NCBI GenBank assembly: GCA_902495085.1
Contig: CABUWA010000027.1
Span: forward strand, 1 to 16,817
Source: an uncultured Collinsella sp.
GTDB taxonomy: Bacteria; Actinomycetota; Coriobacteriia; Coriobacteriales; Coriobacteriaceae
Direction of reading: 5' to 3'
Length of the DNA: 16,817 nt
The notes under the pieces: generated by a model
Database searches by the model: none
Seen by the model: only the letters and a program-made list of their open reading frames with translations
What the model was told of the DNA's origin: nothing
Translations under genes and position numbers: made by a program
Part shown: positions 6,778-13,325 of the stretch, in pieces
Numbering within the stretch: position 1 is the stretch's first letter
Layout: the number at the start of each line of letters is the position of its first letter

Positions 6778-8553
6778 ATGGAGCAACTCATCGCCACCAT
6801 CGAAAAAGGCCAGCCCTTTTTCAACGCGATCGCCCGCAACAAGTACCTCAAGGCGATTCGCGACGGCTTTATCTCCGTCATCCCCATCATCATCTTCTCG
6901 TCCATCTTCTGCCTGGTAGCCTCGGTCCCCAACATCTGGGGTTTCTACTGGCCCGATGACATCAACAACGCCCTGTGGAAATGCTACAACTACTCCATGG
7001 GCATCCTGGCCATCGCCTGCGCCGCCACCACGGCCAAGCACTTCGCCGACGCCCAGAACCGCGATCTACCCAAGAACAACCAGATCAACTTCATCTCGTG
7101 CATGTGTGCGGCCATCATCGGCTTCTTGCTCCTTTCGAGCGACACCATCGCCACGGACGCCGCCAGCGGCTTCAACACCACCTACCTTGGTTCCAAAGGC
7201 CTGCTGACCGCCTTTATCGCTGCGTTTGTGACCGGCATCATCTACAAGTTCTTCATTAAGCGCAACATCACCGTCAAGATGCCCGAGCAGGTTCCGCCCA
7301 ACATCTCGCAGACCTTCAAGGACATCATCCCCTTCTCCGTCTGCATCACCGTCTTTTGGGTTTTTGACATCGTCTTCCGCGCTGCTTTTGGCTTCTGCTT
7401 TGCCCAGGGTGTCATCCAGGTGTTCCAGCCCCTGTTCACCGCTGCCGATGGCTACATCGGCCTCGCTGTGATCTACGGCGCCATGAGCCTGTTCTGGTTC
7501 GTCGGCGTCCACGGCCCCTCGATCGTCGAGCCCGCCATCGCCGCCGCTCTCGTTGCCAACATGACCGACAACCTGGCCGCGTTCCAGGCTGGCCAGCACG
7601 CTTCCGCTGTCCTGACCCAGGGTGCCCAGTACTTCGTCGTCTGCATGGGCGGCACCGGCGCCACGCTCGTCCTGGTCTTTATGTTCTGCTTCCTGGCCAA
7701 GTCCCAGGAGATGCGCGCCGTCGGTAAGGCCGCTATCGTTCCCGTGTGCTTTGCCGTCAACGAGCCGCTGCTGTTCGCCGCACCCATCGTGCTCAACCCC
7801 GTCTTCTTTGTCCCGTTTGTCTTTGCCCCGATCGCCAACATCTGGATCCTCAAGATCTTTATCGACTTCTTGGGCATGAACGGCTTTATGTACACCCTGC
7901 CCTGGACCGTCCCCGGCCCCATCGGTACCATCATGGGCCTGGGCTTCCAGCCGCTCGCCTTTGTGATGCTCGCCCTTATCCTGGTCGTCGACTTCGTTCT
8001 GTACTACCCGTTCTTCCGTGCCTATGACGCCCAGAAGTGCGCCGAGGAGGCCGAGATCTCCCAAGAGGAGCTCGCCGCCAAGAACGCCGAGAAGGCCGCC
8101 AAGCTCAACGATGCCTTCCAGGGCAAGGCTGACGCCAAGAGCGTTGCCGCCGGCGCTGCCGCCGAGGCCGTGAAGGCCGACTCCCCCGCCGCTTCTGCAG
8201 CACCCGCTGCCGAGGCAACGACCGCCAGCGACCTCAACGGCAAGCGCGTGCTCGTGCTCTGCCAGGGCGGCGGAACCTCGGGCCTGCTCGCCAACGCACT
8301 GGCCAAGGCTGCCAAGGAGCGCGGCATCAATCTTGAGACCGCTGCCGAGGCATATGGTAACCATGTCGACATGCTCCCCGACTTTGACCTGGTCGTCCTG
8401 GCCCCGCAGGCCGCCAGCTACCTGGCCGACCTGCAGAAGGACTGCGAACGCGTGGGCAACAAGTGCGTCGCCTGCCGTGGCAAGCAGTACATCGAGCTCT
8501 CCCAGAACGGCGATAAGTCTCTCGCCTTCGTCTCCGAGCAACTCTCGAAGTAA
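6778..8553 (+). CDS. lacE: Lactose-type PTS permease EIICB (LacE)
   Basis: This 591-aa inner-membrane permease carries out sugar transport coupled to phosphorylation at the 6-position. Residues 1 to about 430 form the multi-pass EIIC domain, strongly LacE-like (IEKGQPFFNAIARNKYLKAIRDGF at the start, GVHGPSIVEP with His245, NEPLLFAAP with Glu329). An unusual Lys/Glu/Ala helix-like segment and an Ala/Pro-rich linker follow (about 431-485). The cytoplasmic EIIB domain carries the phospho-cysteine in VLVLCQGGGTSG (Cys495, bases 8260-8262). No EIIA domain is present. TAGGAG lies 7 nt before the ATG. lacG1 follows 66 nt downstream, and repressor 1 with two operators lies upstream, so it is the first gene of an inducible two-gene operon. 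The substrate is most likely lactose or a related beta-galactoside. Confidence 0.93.
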   Translation: MEQLIATIEKGQPFFNAIARNKYLKAIRDGFISVIPIIIFSSIFCLVASVPNIWGFYWPDDINNALWKCYNYSMGILAIACAATTAKHFADAQNRDLPKNNQINFISCMCAAIIGFLLLSSDTIATDAASGFNTTYLGSKGLLTAFIAAFVTGIIYKFFIKRNITVKMPEQVPPNISQTFKDIIPFSVCITVFWVFDIVFRAAFGFCFAQGVIQVFQPLFTAADGYIGLAVIYGAMSLFWFVGVHGPSIVEPAIAAALVANMTDNLAAFQAGQHASAVLTQGAQYFVVCMGGTGATLVLVFMFCFLAKSQEMRAVGKAAIVPVCFAVNEPLLFAAPIVLNPVFFVPFVFAPIANIWILKIFIDFLGMNGFMYTLPWTVPGPIGTIMGLGFQPLAFVMLALILVVDFVLYYPFFRAYDAQKCAEEAEISQEELAAKNAEKAAKLNDAFQGKADAKSVAAGAAAEAVKADSPAASAAPAAEATTASDLNGKRVLVLCQGGGTSGLLANALAKAAKERGINLETAAEAYGNHVDMLPDFDLVVLAPQAASYLADLQKDCERVGNKCVACRGKQYIELSQNGDKSLAFVSEQLSK

Positions 8554-8562
8554 GTAACGCTC

Positions 8563-8596
8563 AGGGCCAGCCGACCATCCAAGACCGGCTGGCCCT
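8563..8596 (+). terminator. Intercistronic terminator-like hairpin between lacE1 and lacG1
   Basis: AGGGCCAGCCG (8563-8573) and CGGCTGGCCCT (8586-8596) form a perfect 11-bp stem with a 12-nt loop. Only TTCGATTT follows, so termination would be partial. It lies 10 nt past the lacE1 stop and 24 nt before the lacG1 ATG. It probably reduces lacG1 transcription or protects the lacE1 mRNA 3' end, which is inference. Confidence 0.6.
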
Positions 8597-8619
8597 TCGA
8601 TTTAGACGATTGGATCATC

Positions 8620-10059
8620 ATGTCCGTTAACCCTGCTAGCGTCACCAACCCGCCTACGCAGTTTCCCGAGGACTTTGTCTTTGGCGGCGCCACCGCTGCC
8701 TACCAGGTAGAGGGCGAGACCCGCACCCACGGTAAGGGCAAGGTTGCCTGGGACGACTTCCTGGAGGCCCAGGGGCGCTTTTCCCCCGATCCCGCTTCGG
8801 ACTTCTACAACCAGTACCCCGTCGACTTGGAGCTGTGCGAAGAGTTTGGCATCAACGGCATTCGCCTCTCCATCGCCTGGAGCCGCATCTTCCCCAACGG
8901 TACCGGCGAAATCAACCCCGAGGGCGTCCAGTTCTACCACGATCTCTTCGCCGAGTGCCATAAGCACCATGTTGAGCCGTTCGTCACGCTGCATCACTTT
9001 GACACGCCGCTTCCTCTCTTTGAGAAGGGCGACTTCCTCAACCGCGAGACCATCGACGCCTTTGTGGACTTTGCCACCTTCTGCTTTAAGGAGTACGCCG
9101 ACCAGGTGACCTACTGGTTCACCTTTAACGAGATCTGGGCCGACGCCTCCAACACCTACATCGAGGGCACCTTCCCCGGTGGCGTCAAGGCGCATCTTGC
9201 CGAGGCCTTCCAGTGCGAGCACAACATGATGCTCGCCCACGCCAAGGCAGTGCTGGCCTTCCACAACGGCGGCTTTAAGGGCAAGATTGGCGTCATTCAG
9301 TCGCTGGAGTTTAAGTATCCGCTCAACGAGAACGACCCCGCCGACATCAAAGCCGCCAACAACGAGCACGTGCTGCAAAACCAGTTCTTGCTCGACGCCA
9401 CCTTCCGCGGCGACTACGCGCCCGACACCCTCGAGTGCGCCAACCGCCTGGCCGCCGTCTCGGGCGGCACCATCGAGATCTTGGACGAGGATCTGGATAT
9501 CATGCGCGAGGCCGCGCTCTACAACGACTACCTGGGCGTTAACAACTACCAGTGCCGCTTCTTGAAGGCCTACGATGGCGAAAACGACCTGCACCACAAC
9601 GGTACGGGAGAGAAGGGCACCGGCCGCTGGCGCGTTAAGGGCATTGGCGAGCATGTGAACAAGCCTGGCATCCCCACCACCGACTGGGACTGGATCATCT
9701 ATCCCGAGGGCCTGTTCGATCTGCTCGTCTACATTAAGCAGCGCTACCCCAACTACAAGCAGATCTTCATCACCGAGAACGGCATGGGCTACAAGGACCC
9801 CTACAAGGACGGTTTTGTGGACGACCAGCCGCGCATCGACTACATCGAGCAGCACCTGCGTTGGCTGCTCAAGGCCATGGAGGTGGGCGTCAACGTGGGC
9901 GGCTACTTCCTGTGGAGCCTGCAGGATCAGTTCTCCTGGACCAATGGCTACAACAAGCGTTACGGCTTCTTTTACGTTGACTTTGAAACCCAGAAGCGCA
10001 CGCCCAAGGCAAGCGCCTACTGGTACAAGCACGTGGCGCAGACCCGTCGTCTGGACTAG
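8620..10059 (+). CDS. lacG: 6-phospho-beta-galactosidase LacG (GH1), copy 1
   Basis: This 479-aa cytoplasmic glycoside hydrolase family 1 enzyme would split lactose-6-phosphate into galactose-6-phosphate and glucose. It matches LacG nearly throughout (FGGATAAYQVEG, GINGIRLSIAWSRIFPNG, VEPFVTLHHFDTP). The acid/base is Glu171 in FTFNE and the nucleophile Glu386 in ITENG. The phosphate-binding residues Ser439, Lys446 and Tyr448 are in FSWTNGYNKRYG. Trp440 follows the Ser, the position of the Trp credited with galactoside selectivity in lactococcal LacG. The protein has about 11 extra N-terminal residues. The ribosome site before the ATG (TTGGAT) is weak. It is cotranscribed with lacE1 and ends at a strong terminator. 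A 6-phospho-beta-glucosidase is less likely given that Trp. Confidence 0.92.
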   Translation: MSVNPASVTNPPTQFPEDFVFGGATAAYQVEGETRTHGKGKVAWDDFLEAQGRFSPDPASDFYNQYPVDLELCEEFGINGIRLSIAWSRIFPNGTGEINPEGVQFYHDLFAECHKHHVEPFVTLHHFDTPLPLFEKGDFLNRETIDAFVDFATFCFKEYADQVTYWFTFNEIWADASNTYIEGTFPGGVKAHLAEAFQCEHNMMLAHAKAVLAFHNGGFKGKIGVIQSLEFKYPLNENDPADIKAANNEHVLQNQFLLDATFRGDYAPDTLECANRLAAVSGGTIEILDEDLDIMREAALYNDYLGVNNYQCRFLKAYDGENDLHHNGTGEKGTGRWRVKGIGEHVNKPGIPTTDWDWIIYPEGLFDLLVYIKQRYPNYKQIFITENGMGYKDPYKDGFVDDQPRIDYIEQHLRWLLKAMEVGVNVGGYFLWSLQDQFSWTNGYNKRYGFFYVDFETQKRTPKASAYWYKHVAQTRRLD

Positions 10060-10105
10060 TGGCTGGCGGGGTTGCCCGCTCACACAACCTGTCCCCATTT
10101 CTCAG

Positions 10106-10155
10106 CCGGGGGCGGCACGTCACACGGCGCGCCGCCCCCCGGTCTTTTTGTTTTT
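10106..10155 (+). terminator. Intrinsic terminator of the lacE1-lacG1 operon
   Basis: CCGGGGGCGGC (10106-10116) pairs with GCCGCCCCCCGG (10131-10142), one bulged C, and is followed by TCTTTTTGTTTTT (10143-10155). It is a strong, one-directional terminator 46 nt after the lacG1 stop, just before the first palindrome array. Confidence 0.92.
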
Positions 10156-10171
10156 GGGCTGGTCGGGAGCC

Positions 10172-10317
10172 GTTTGTCTCGATCTGTAACATCTAGCCGA
10201 GTTTTTTGGTCCTAGCTGTTACAGATTGAGACGAACAGGATTGCTCTTTCCGAAGAATCTAAATCTGTAACACGTAGCCCGCTTTTGACCGTCTACCTGT
10301 TACAAATCGAGACAAAC
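10172..10317. repeat. Palindromic repeat array 1 (2 units) between lacG1 and lacI2
   Basis: Two units of a 55-nt palindrome lie in tandem. Unit 1: arm TCTCGATCTGTAACA (10177-10191), 25-nt loop, arm TGTTACAGATTGAGA (10217-10231). Its arms extend outward to 20 bp (10172-10191 and 10217-10236), with two G-T wobbles. Unit 2: arms 10258-10272 and 10298-10312, 12 of 15 matching, again with a 25-nt loop. The units start 81 bp apart and the 26-nt spacer is unrelated to other spacers. Inside the loops a second 4-bp stem forms: CTAG/CTAG (10193-10196, 10212-10215) in unit 1 and GTAG/CTAC (10274-10277, 10293-10296) in unit 2. The array is between convergent genes, and its right end is 10-15 nt from the lacI2 stop. 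Confidence 0.9.
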
Positions 10318-10327
10318 GGAGTAGGAC

Positions 10328-11356
10328 CTAACCCCGTATGTCCCTAACAGTCGAGCGTTCGACCAGCGTACTCGGCACATGAATCGCCTCGATAGACGAG
10401 CTCTCTCCAATCGCCGCCTCAAACGCAAGCTTACCGACACCGCGCAAATCAAATCGCAGCGTCGTCAGCCGATTGTGAGGAACAAGTCCCTCGAGTGCGT
10501 CGTCGATACCAACCACGCTCACGTCGTCGGGCACGGACAGGCCCGCGTTCTCGAGCGCGGCGATAACGCCCAGCGCCATCTGGTCATTTGCCGCAAGCAC
10601 GGCAGTCGGCGCCTGCGACCCGCCGGCAAGCACCTCGGCCGCAATCCGCTCGCCCATGGCGTACCCACTGTCCGCACTCCAATCGCCACGCAGCATCGGA
10701 GCGGCATCGACATGAGCACGACCCAGCGTATCGCGCCAACCGGCCTCACGAAAACGCGAGGAAATCGAGTTTTCCGGACCCGCCACAAACCGCATATTCG
10801 AGTGACCATGTTCCAGCAGATAATTGGTCAACAGCTCGCACGAACCATACTGGTCGGAGTCGATCGTCGTGCAGCGCGGATGCGCATACATGGACAGGAT
10901 GACCGTTCGCACTCCCGGCTGGGGAACAAACTCCTCAAAATCGGGAGCCATGCGGTTCATGTTGAGAATCATGCCGTCGACGGGTCGCTCGACCATGCGG
11001 CGCGAGGCATCGGCAAGTGTATAGGGCTTGTCGCCGCCCATCTCGATCATAGTGACGGCAAAATCGTGCTCGCGCGCCGCTTGCATGATACCCTCGAGCG
11101 TCGCCAGGTTACCGACACGTGTGATGTTGTACATGCACAGGCCAATAGAACGATACGACCCGCCGCGCAACGCCGCTCCAGCAAAATTGGGACGAAAGCC
11201 CAGCTCTTCCATGGCGGCCAGCACACGCTTGCGCGTCTTTTCCGTCACGTTGGGCATACCGTTGACCACGCGAGACACAGTCTGGCGGCTCACGCCAGCG
11301 AGCGCCGCAACCTCTGCCGCGCTCGCCGAATGACCATTCCTTGTCTGCTGAGCCAT
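10328..11356 (-). CDS. LacI-family transcriptional repressor 2 (divergent from lacG2-lacE2)
   Basis: This LacI/GalR-type regulator has 342 aa from the ATG at 11354-11356. The helix-turn-helix is at about residues 11-30 (ASAAEVAALAGVSRQTVSR), the hinge reads FRPNFAGAALRGG, and a periplasmic-binding-like effector domain completes it. The recognition-helix pair is Arg-Gln, against Glu-Gln in repressor 1 and Leu-Lys in repressor 3. The open frame continues 19 codons upstream to an ATG at 11413, but that one lacks a ribosome site and would give an atypically long N-terminus. A GTG three codons upstream of my start is a further possibility, since GGAAGG is very close to the chosen ATG. Three related dyads lie in the upstream region, one of them 61 nt before the gene, suggesting autoregulation. 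The 3' end runs into palindrome array 1. Confidence 0.87.
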   Translation of the reverse strand: MAQQTRNGHSASAAEVAALAGVSRQTVSRVVNGMPNVTEKTRKRVLAAMEELGFRPNFAGAALRGGSYRSIGLCMYNITRVGNLATLEGIMQAAREHDFAVTMIEMGGDKPYTLADASRRMVERPVDGMILNMNRMAPDFEEFVPQPGVRTVILSMYAHPRCTTIDSDQYGSCELLTNYLLEHGHSNMRFVAGPENSISSRFREAGWRDTLGRAHVDAAPMLRGDWSADSGYAMGERIAAEVLAGGSQAPTAVLAANDQMALGVIAALENAGLSVPDDVSVVGIDDALEGLVPHNRLTTLRFDLRGVGKLAFEAAIGESSSIEAIHVPSTLVERSTVRDIRG

Positions 11357-11416
11357 GCCTTCCACGCTAACCTGCTTCCCAACTATTCCCCGCGCCCATG
11401 GCGCATCGTACATACA

Positions 11417-11432
11417 TCGATAACGTGCTCAT
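11417..11432. promoter_or_regulatory. Operator O7, lacI2-proximal
   Basis: TAACGTGCTCAT (11421-11432) repeats exactly 12 bp of operator O5; the left half of the dyad is degenerate. It lies 61 nt upstream of the lacI2 start, where it could serve autorepression. Confidence 0.5.
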
Positions 11433-11488
11433 GATACCCGAGCCATATACCACAACATGAAAACTTCTGTCAATCAAAACCGCTTACC

Positions 11489-11510
11489 GAACAAATACAA
11501 CCGTTCGCGG
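11489..11510. promoter_or_regulatory. GAACA box plus ACCGTTCGCGG motif upstream of lacG2
   Basis: GAACAAATAC (11489-11498) is followed by ACCGTTCGCGG (11500-11510). The layout parallels GAACAAATACCGTTCACGG at 3412-3430 upstream of lacAB, with two extra bases between the parts. The outer bases form a dyad CGAAC-N10-GTTCG. Confidence 0.4.
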
Positions 11511-11548
11511 CTGTTTGAAGTTGTTTTGTTTCTATACATCCCAGCCGG

Positions 11549-11586
11549 ATGTTAACGTGCTCATTGTCAAATGTTCACGTGCTCAT
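11549..11586. promoter_or_regulatory. Tandem LacI-type operators O5 and O6 (lacI2/lacG2)
   Basis: ATGTTAACGTGCTCAT (11549-11564) and ATGTTCACGTGCTCAT (11571-11586) are direct copies with one difference, centres 22 bp apart, or about two helical turns. Each has the ATG-N4-ACGT-type core with CAT at the far end and a central CpG. They lie 121-158 nt before the lacG2 start. Two LacI-family dimers on the same face of the helix could bind cooperatively. An ACAATATCGAACA box (11671-11683), also found at 5372-5384, lies between them and the gene. Confidence 0.7.
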
Positions 11587-11706
11587 TTTGGTTCTAATCA
11601 TTTTAAGATAGTGTTTATCGGACTTTTTCACCGCTGAACGCTAACCAGGGAGCCTCCTGAGCGCAAACGCACAATATCGAACAGCGAGACGAGAGGGTGT
11701 ATGCAT

Positions 11707-13149
11707 ATGTCTTTGCTAAACCGCGTACAGCAGCTGCCGAAGGGCTTTGTTTGGGGCGCCGCAACCGCCGCGTACCAAACGGAAGGTTCCACGAAGGTGG
11801 CAGGCAAGGGTAAGACCATGTGGGACGATTACCTTGTCGCCCAGGGTCGCTTTTTGCCCGACCCGGCCAGTGATTTCTACAACCGCTACGAGGAGGATAT
11901 CCGCCTTTCTGCCGAGCATGGACTCAACGCCATCCGTGTGTCCATCGCCTGGACCCGCATCTTCCCCAACGGCGACGATGCCGAGCCCCTCGCCGAGGGC
12001 GTTAAGCACTACCACGAGCTGTTCGCCTGCTGCAAAAAGTATGGCGTCGAGCCCTATGTGTCCCTGCATCACTTTGACTCCCCCGCCGCCCTGTTCAACC
12101 AGGGCGACTGGCTCAACCGCAAGACCGTCGACGCCTATGTGCGCTATGCCGAGTTCTGCTTCCGCGAGTTCCGCGAGGTCAAGAATTGGTTCACCATCAA
12201 CGAGCTCATCAGCCTCTCGCACTCCCAATACATCCAAGGCAACTTCCCGCCCAACCATCACTTTGATGTGACGAGCGGCATCCAGAGCCAGCACAACGAG
12301 CTCGTTGCCCACGCCCGCGCCGTCAACCTGTATAAGGATCTTGACGAGACCGAGCACCTGGGCGGACGCATTGGCATGGTCAACGTCCTGACGCCGGCAT
12401 ATCCTGCCACAGACTCGCCCGCCGACCAGCACGCCGCCGACCTGTACAACGCCTTCTACACCGACTTCATCATGGACGGCGCCTTCCTGGGTCACTACTC
12501 CGCGCGCACCCTCTCACTCATCAACGAGATTCTGCGTGCCAACAACGCCACGCTTACGGTTGAGGACAGCGACATGGAGGAGCTCGCCAAGGCGGCGCCC
12601 CGCAACGATATGTTCGGCCTCAACTACTATCAGTCGGCGTTTATCGCCGCCTACGATGGCGAGTCCACCAACAGCTTTAACGGCACCGGAGACAAGGGCA
12701 CCTCGTGCTTTAAGTTTAAGGGCGTCGGGCAGCAGGTCGATATGCCGGGTATCCCCACCACCGACTGGGATTGGCTCATCTACCCGCAAGGCCTCTACGA
12801 CACGCTCAAGCACATCAGCGCCACCTATCCCAACCTCCCCGTCATCTATATCACCGAAAACGGCCTGGGCCACAAGGACCCCGAGCCCGACGCAAACGGC
12901 ATCGTCGCCGATCCCGAGCGCATCGACTTTGTCGACCAGCACATGGAGAAGGTGCTCCGGGCGCGCGCCGAGGGCGTCGACGTCCAGGGCTACTTTATCT
13001 GGAGCCTGCAGGACCAGTTCTCGTGGGCCAACGGCTATAACAAGCGCTACGGCCTGTTCTACATCGACTTCGACACGCAAAAACGCTACATCAAGCAGTC
13101 GGCACTCTGGTACAAGGAGCTCGCCGACACTATGGCGGACGCGCAGTAG
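11707..13149 (+). CDS. lacG: 6-phospho-beta-galactosidase LacG (GH1), copy 2
   Basis: This second GH1 enzyme has 480 aa from the ATG at 11707. An ATG two codons upstream (11701) is only 3 nt from GAGAGGG, while 11707 is 9 nt away, so I prefer the latter. The acid/base Glu166 is in FTINE and the nucleophile Glu384 in ITENG (numbered from 11707). The phosphate-binding pattern FSWANGYNKRYG keeps Ser, Trp, Lys and Tyr as in LacG, so a phospho-galactosidase is more likely than a phospho-glucosidase. It differs clearly from copy 1 (for instance FTINELISLSHSQYIQGNFPP against FTFNEIWADASNTYIEG), so it is not a recent duplicate and may favour another aglycone. Here the gene precedes its permease, the reverse order of copy 1. 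It is divergent from repressor 2. Confidence 0.88.
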   Translation: MSLLNRVQQLPKGFVWGAATAAYQTEGSTKVAGKGKTMWDDYLVAQGRFLPDPASDFYNRYEEDIRLSAEHGLNAIRVSIAWTRIFPNGDDAEPLAEGVKHYHELFACCKKYGVEPYVSLHHFDSPAALFNQGDWLNRKTVDAYVRYAEFCFREFREVKNWFTINELISLSHSQYIQGNFPPNHHFDVTSGIQSQHNELVAHARAVNLYKDLDETEHLGGRIGMVNVLTPAYPATDSPADQHAADLYNAFYTDFIMDGAFLGHYSARTLSLINEILRANNATLTVEDSDMEELAKAAPRNDMFGLNYYQSAFIAAYDGESTNSFNGTGDKGTSCFKFKGVGQQVDMPGIPTTDWDWLIYPQGLYDTLKHISATYPNLPVIYITENGLGHKDPEPDANGIVADPERIDFVDQHMEKVLRARAEGVDVQGYFIWSLQDQFSWANGYNKRYGLFYIDFDTQKRYIKQSALWYKELADTMADAQ

Positions 13150-13170
13150 CGCATCGCCTCGCTTTCCCCC

Positions 13171-13217
13171 GAGAGGGGAGCGGCCCTATGCGATACAAAC
13201 CCAGCCGCTCCCCTCTC
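13171..13217 (+). other. Strong intercistronic hairpin between lacG2 and lacE2
   Basis: GAGAGGGGAGCGGC (13171-13184) and GCCGCTCCCCTCTC (13204-13217) form a perfect 14-bp stem with a 19-nt loop, 21 nt after the lacG2 stop. It is followed by C-rich DNA rather than T, so it is not a normal intrinsic terminator. The 108 nt to lacE2 are unremarkable apart from the ribosome site. It probably stabilises lacG2 mRNA or uncouples the expression of the two genes. Confidence 0.6.
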
Positions 13218-13325
13218 TCCCCCTGGGACCGACCCCGCCTGCACCCGGGCTTTTAGCAAGCGGGAGACCATATAGGTTTTCAACGTCCATGCCATTAAGA
13301 TTTCATGCAAAGAGGAGCGTGAACT

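Noticed and set aside
7066..8541. 491-codon minus-strand open frame over lacE1
   Set aside because: It is Gly/Asp/Glu/Val-rich, typical of the complement of a membrane-protein gene with GC-ending codons; lacE1 is unmistakable on the other strand. The minus frame over lacG1 (8602-10098) is rejected for the same reason.
10172..10317. Integron attC-like sites
   Set aside because: The units are folded palindromes of similar size, but there are no gene cassettes between them, no integrase, and no recognisable core site pair.
11357..11413. Upstream ATG of lacI2 adding 19 residues
   Set aside because: There is no ribosome site before it, the N-terminus would be unusually long for the family, and it would abut operator O7. 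The shorter start is preferred, though GTG three codons upstream remains possible.
13188..13325. Possible separate promoter and LacI operator before lacE2
   Set aside because: Only a partial ACGTCCAT half-site is present near 13280, with no matching second half or convincing -35/-10 pair; cotranscription with lacG2 is simpler.
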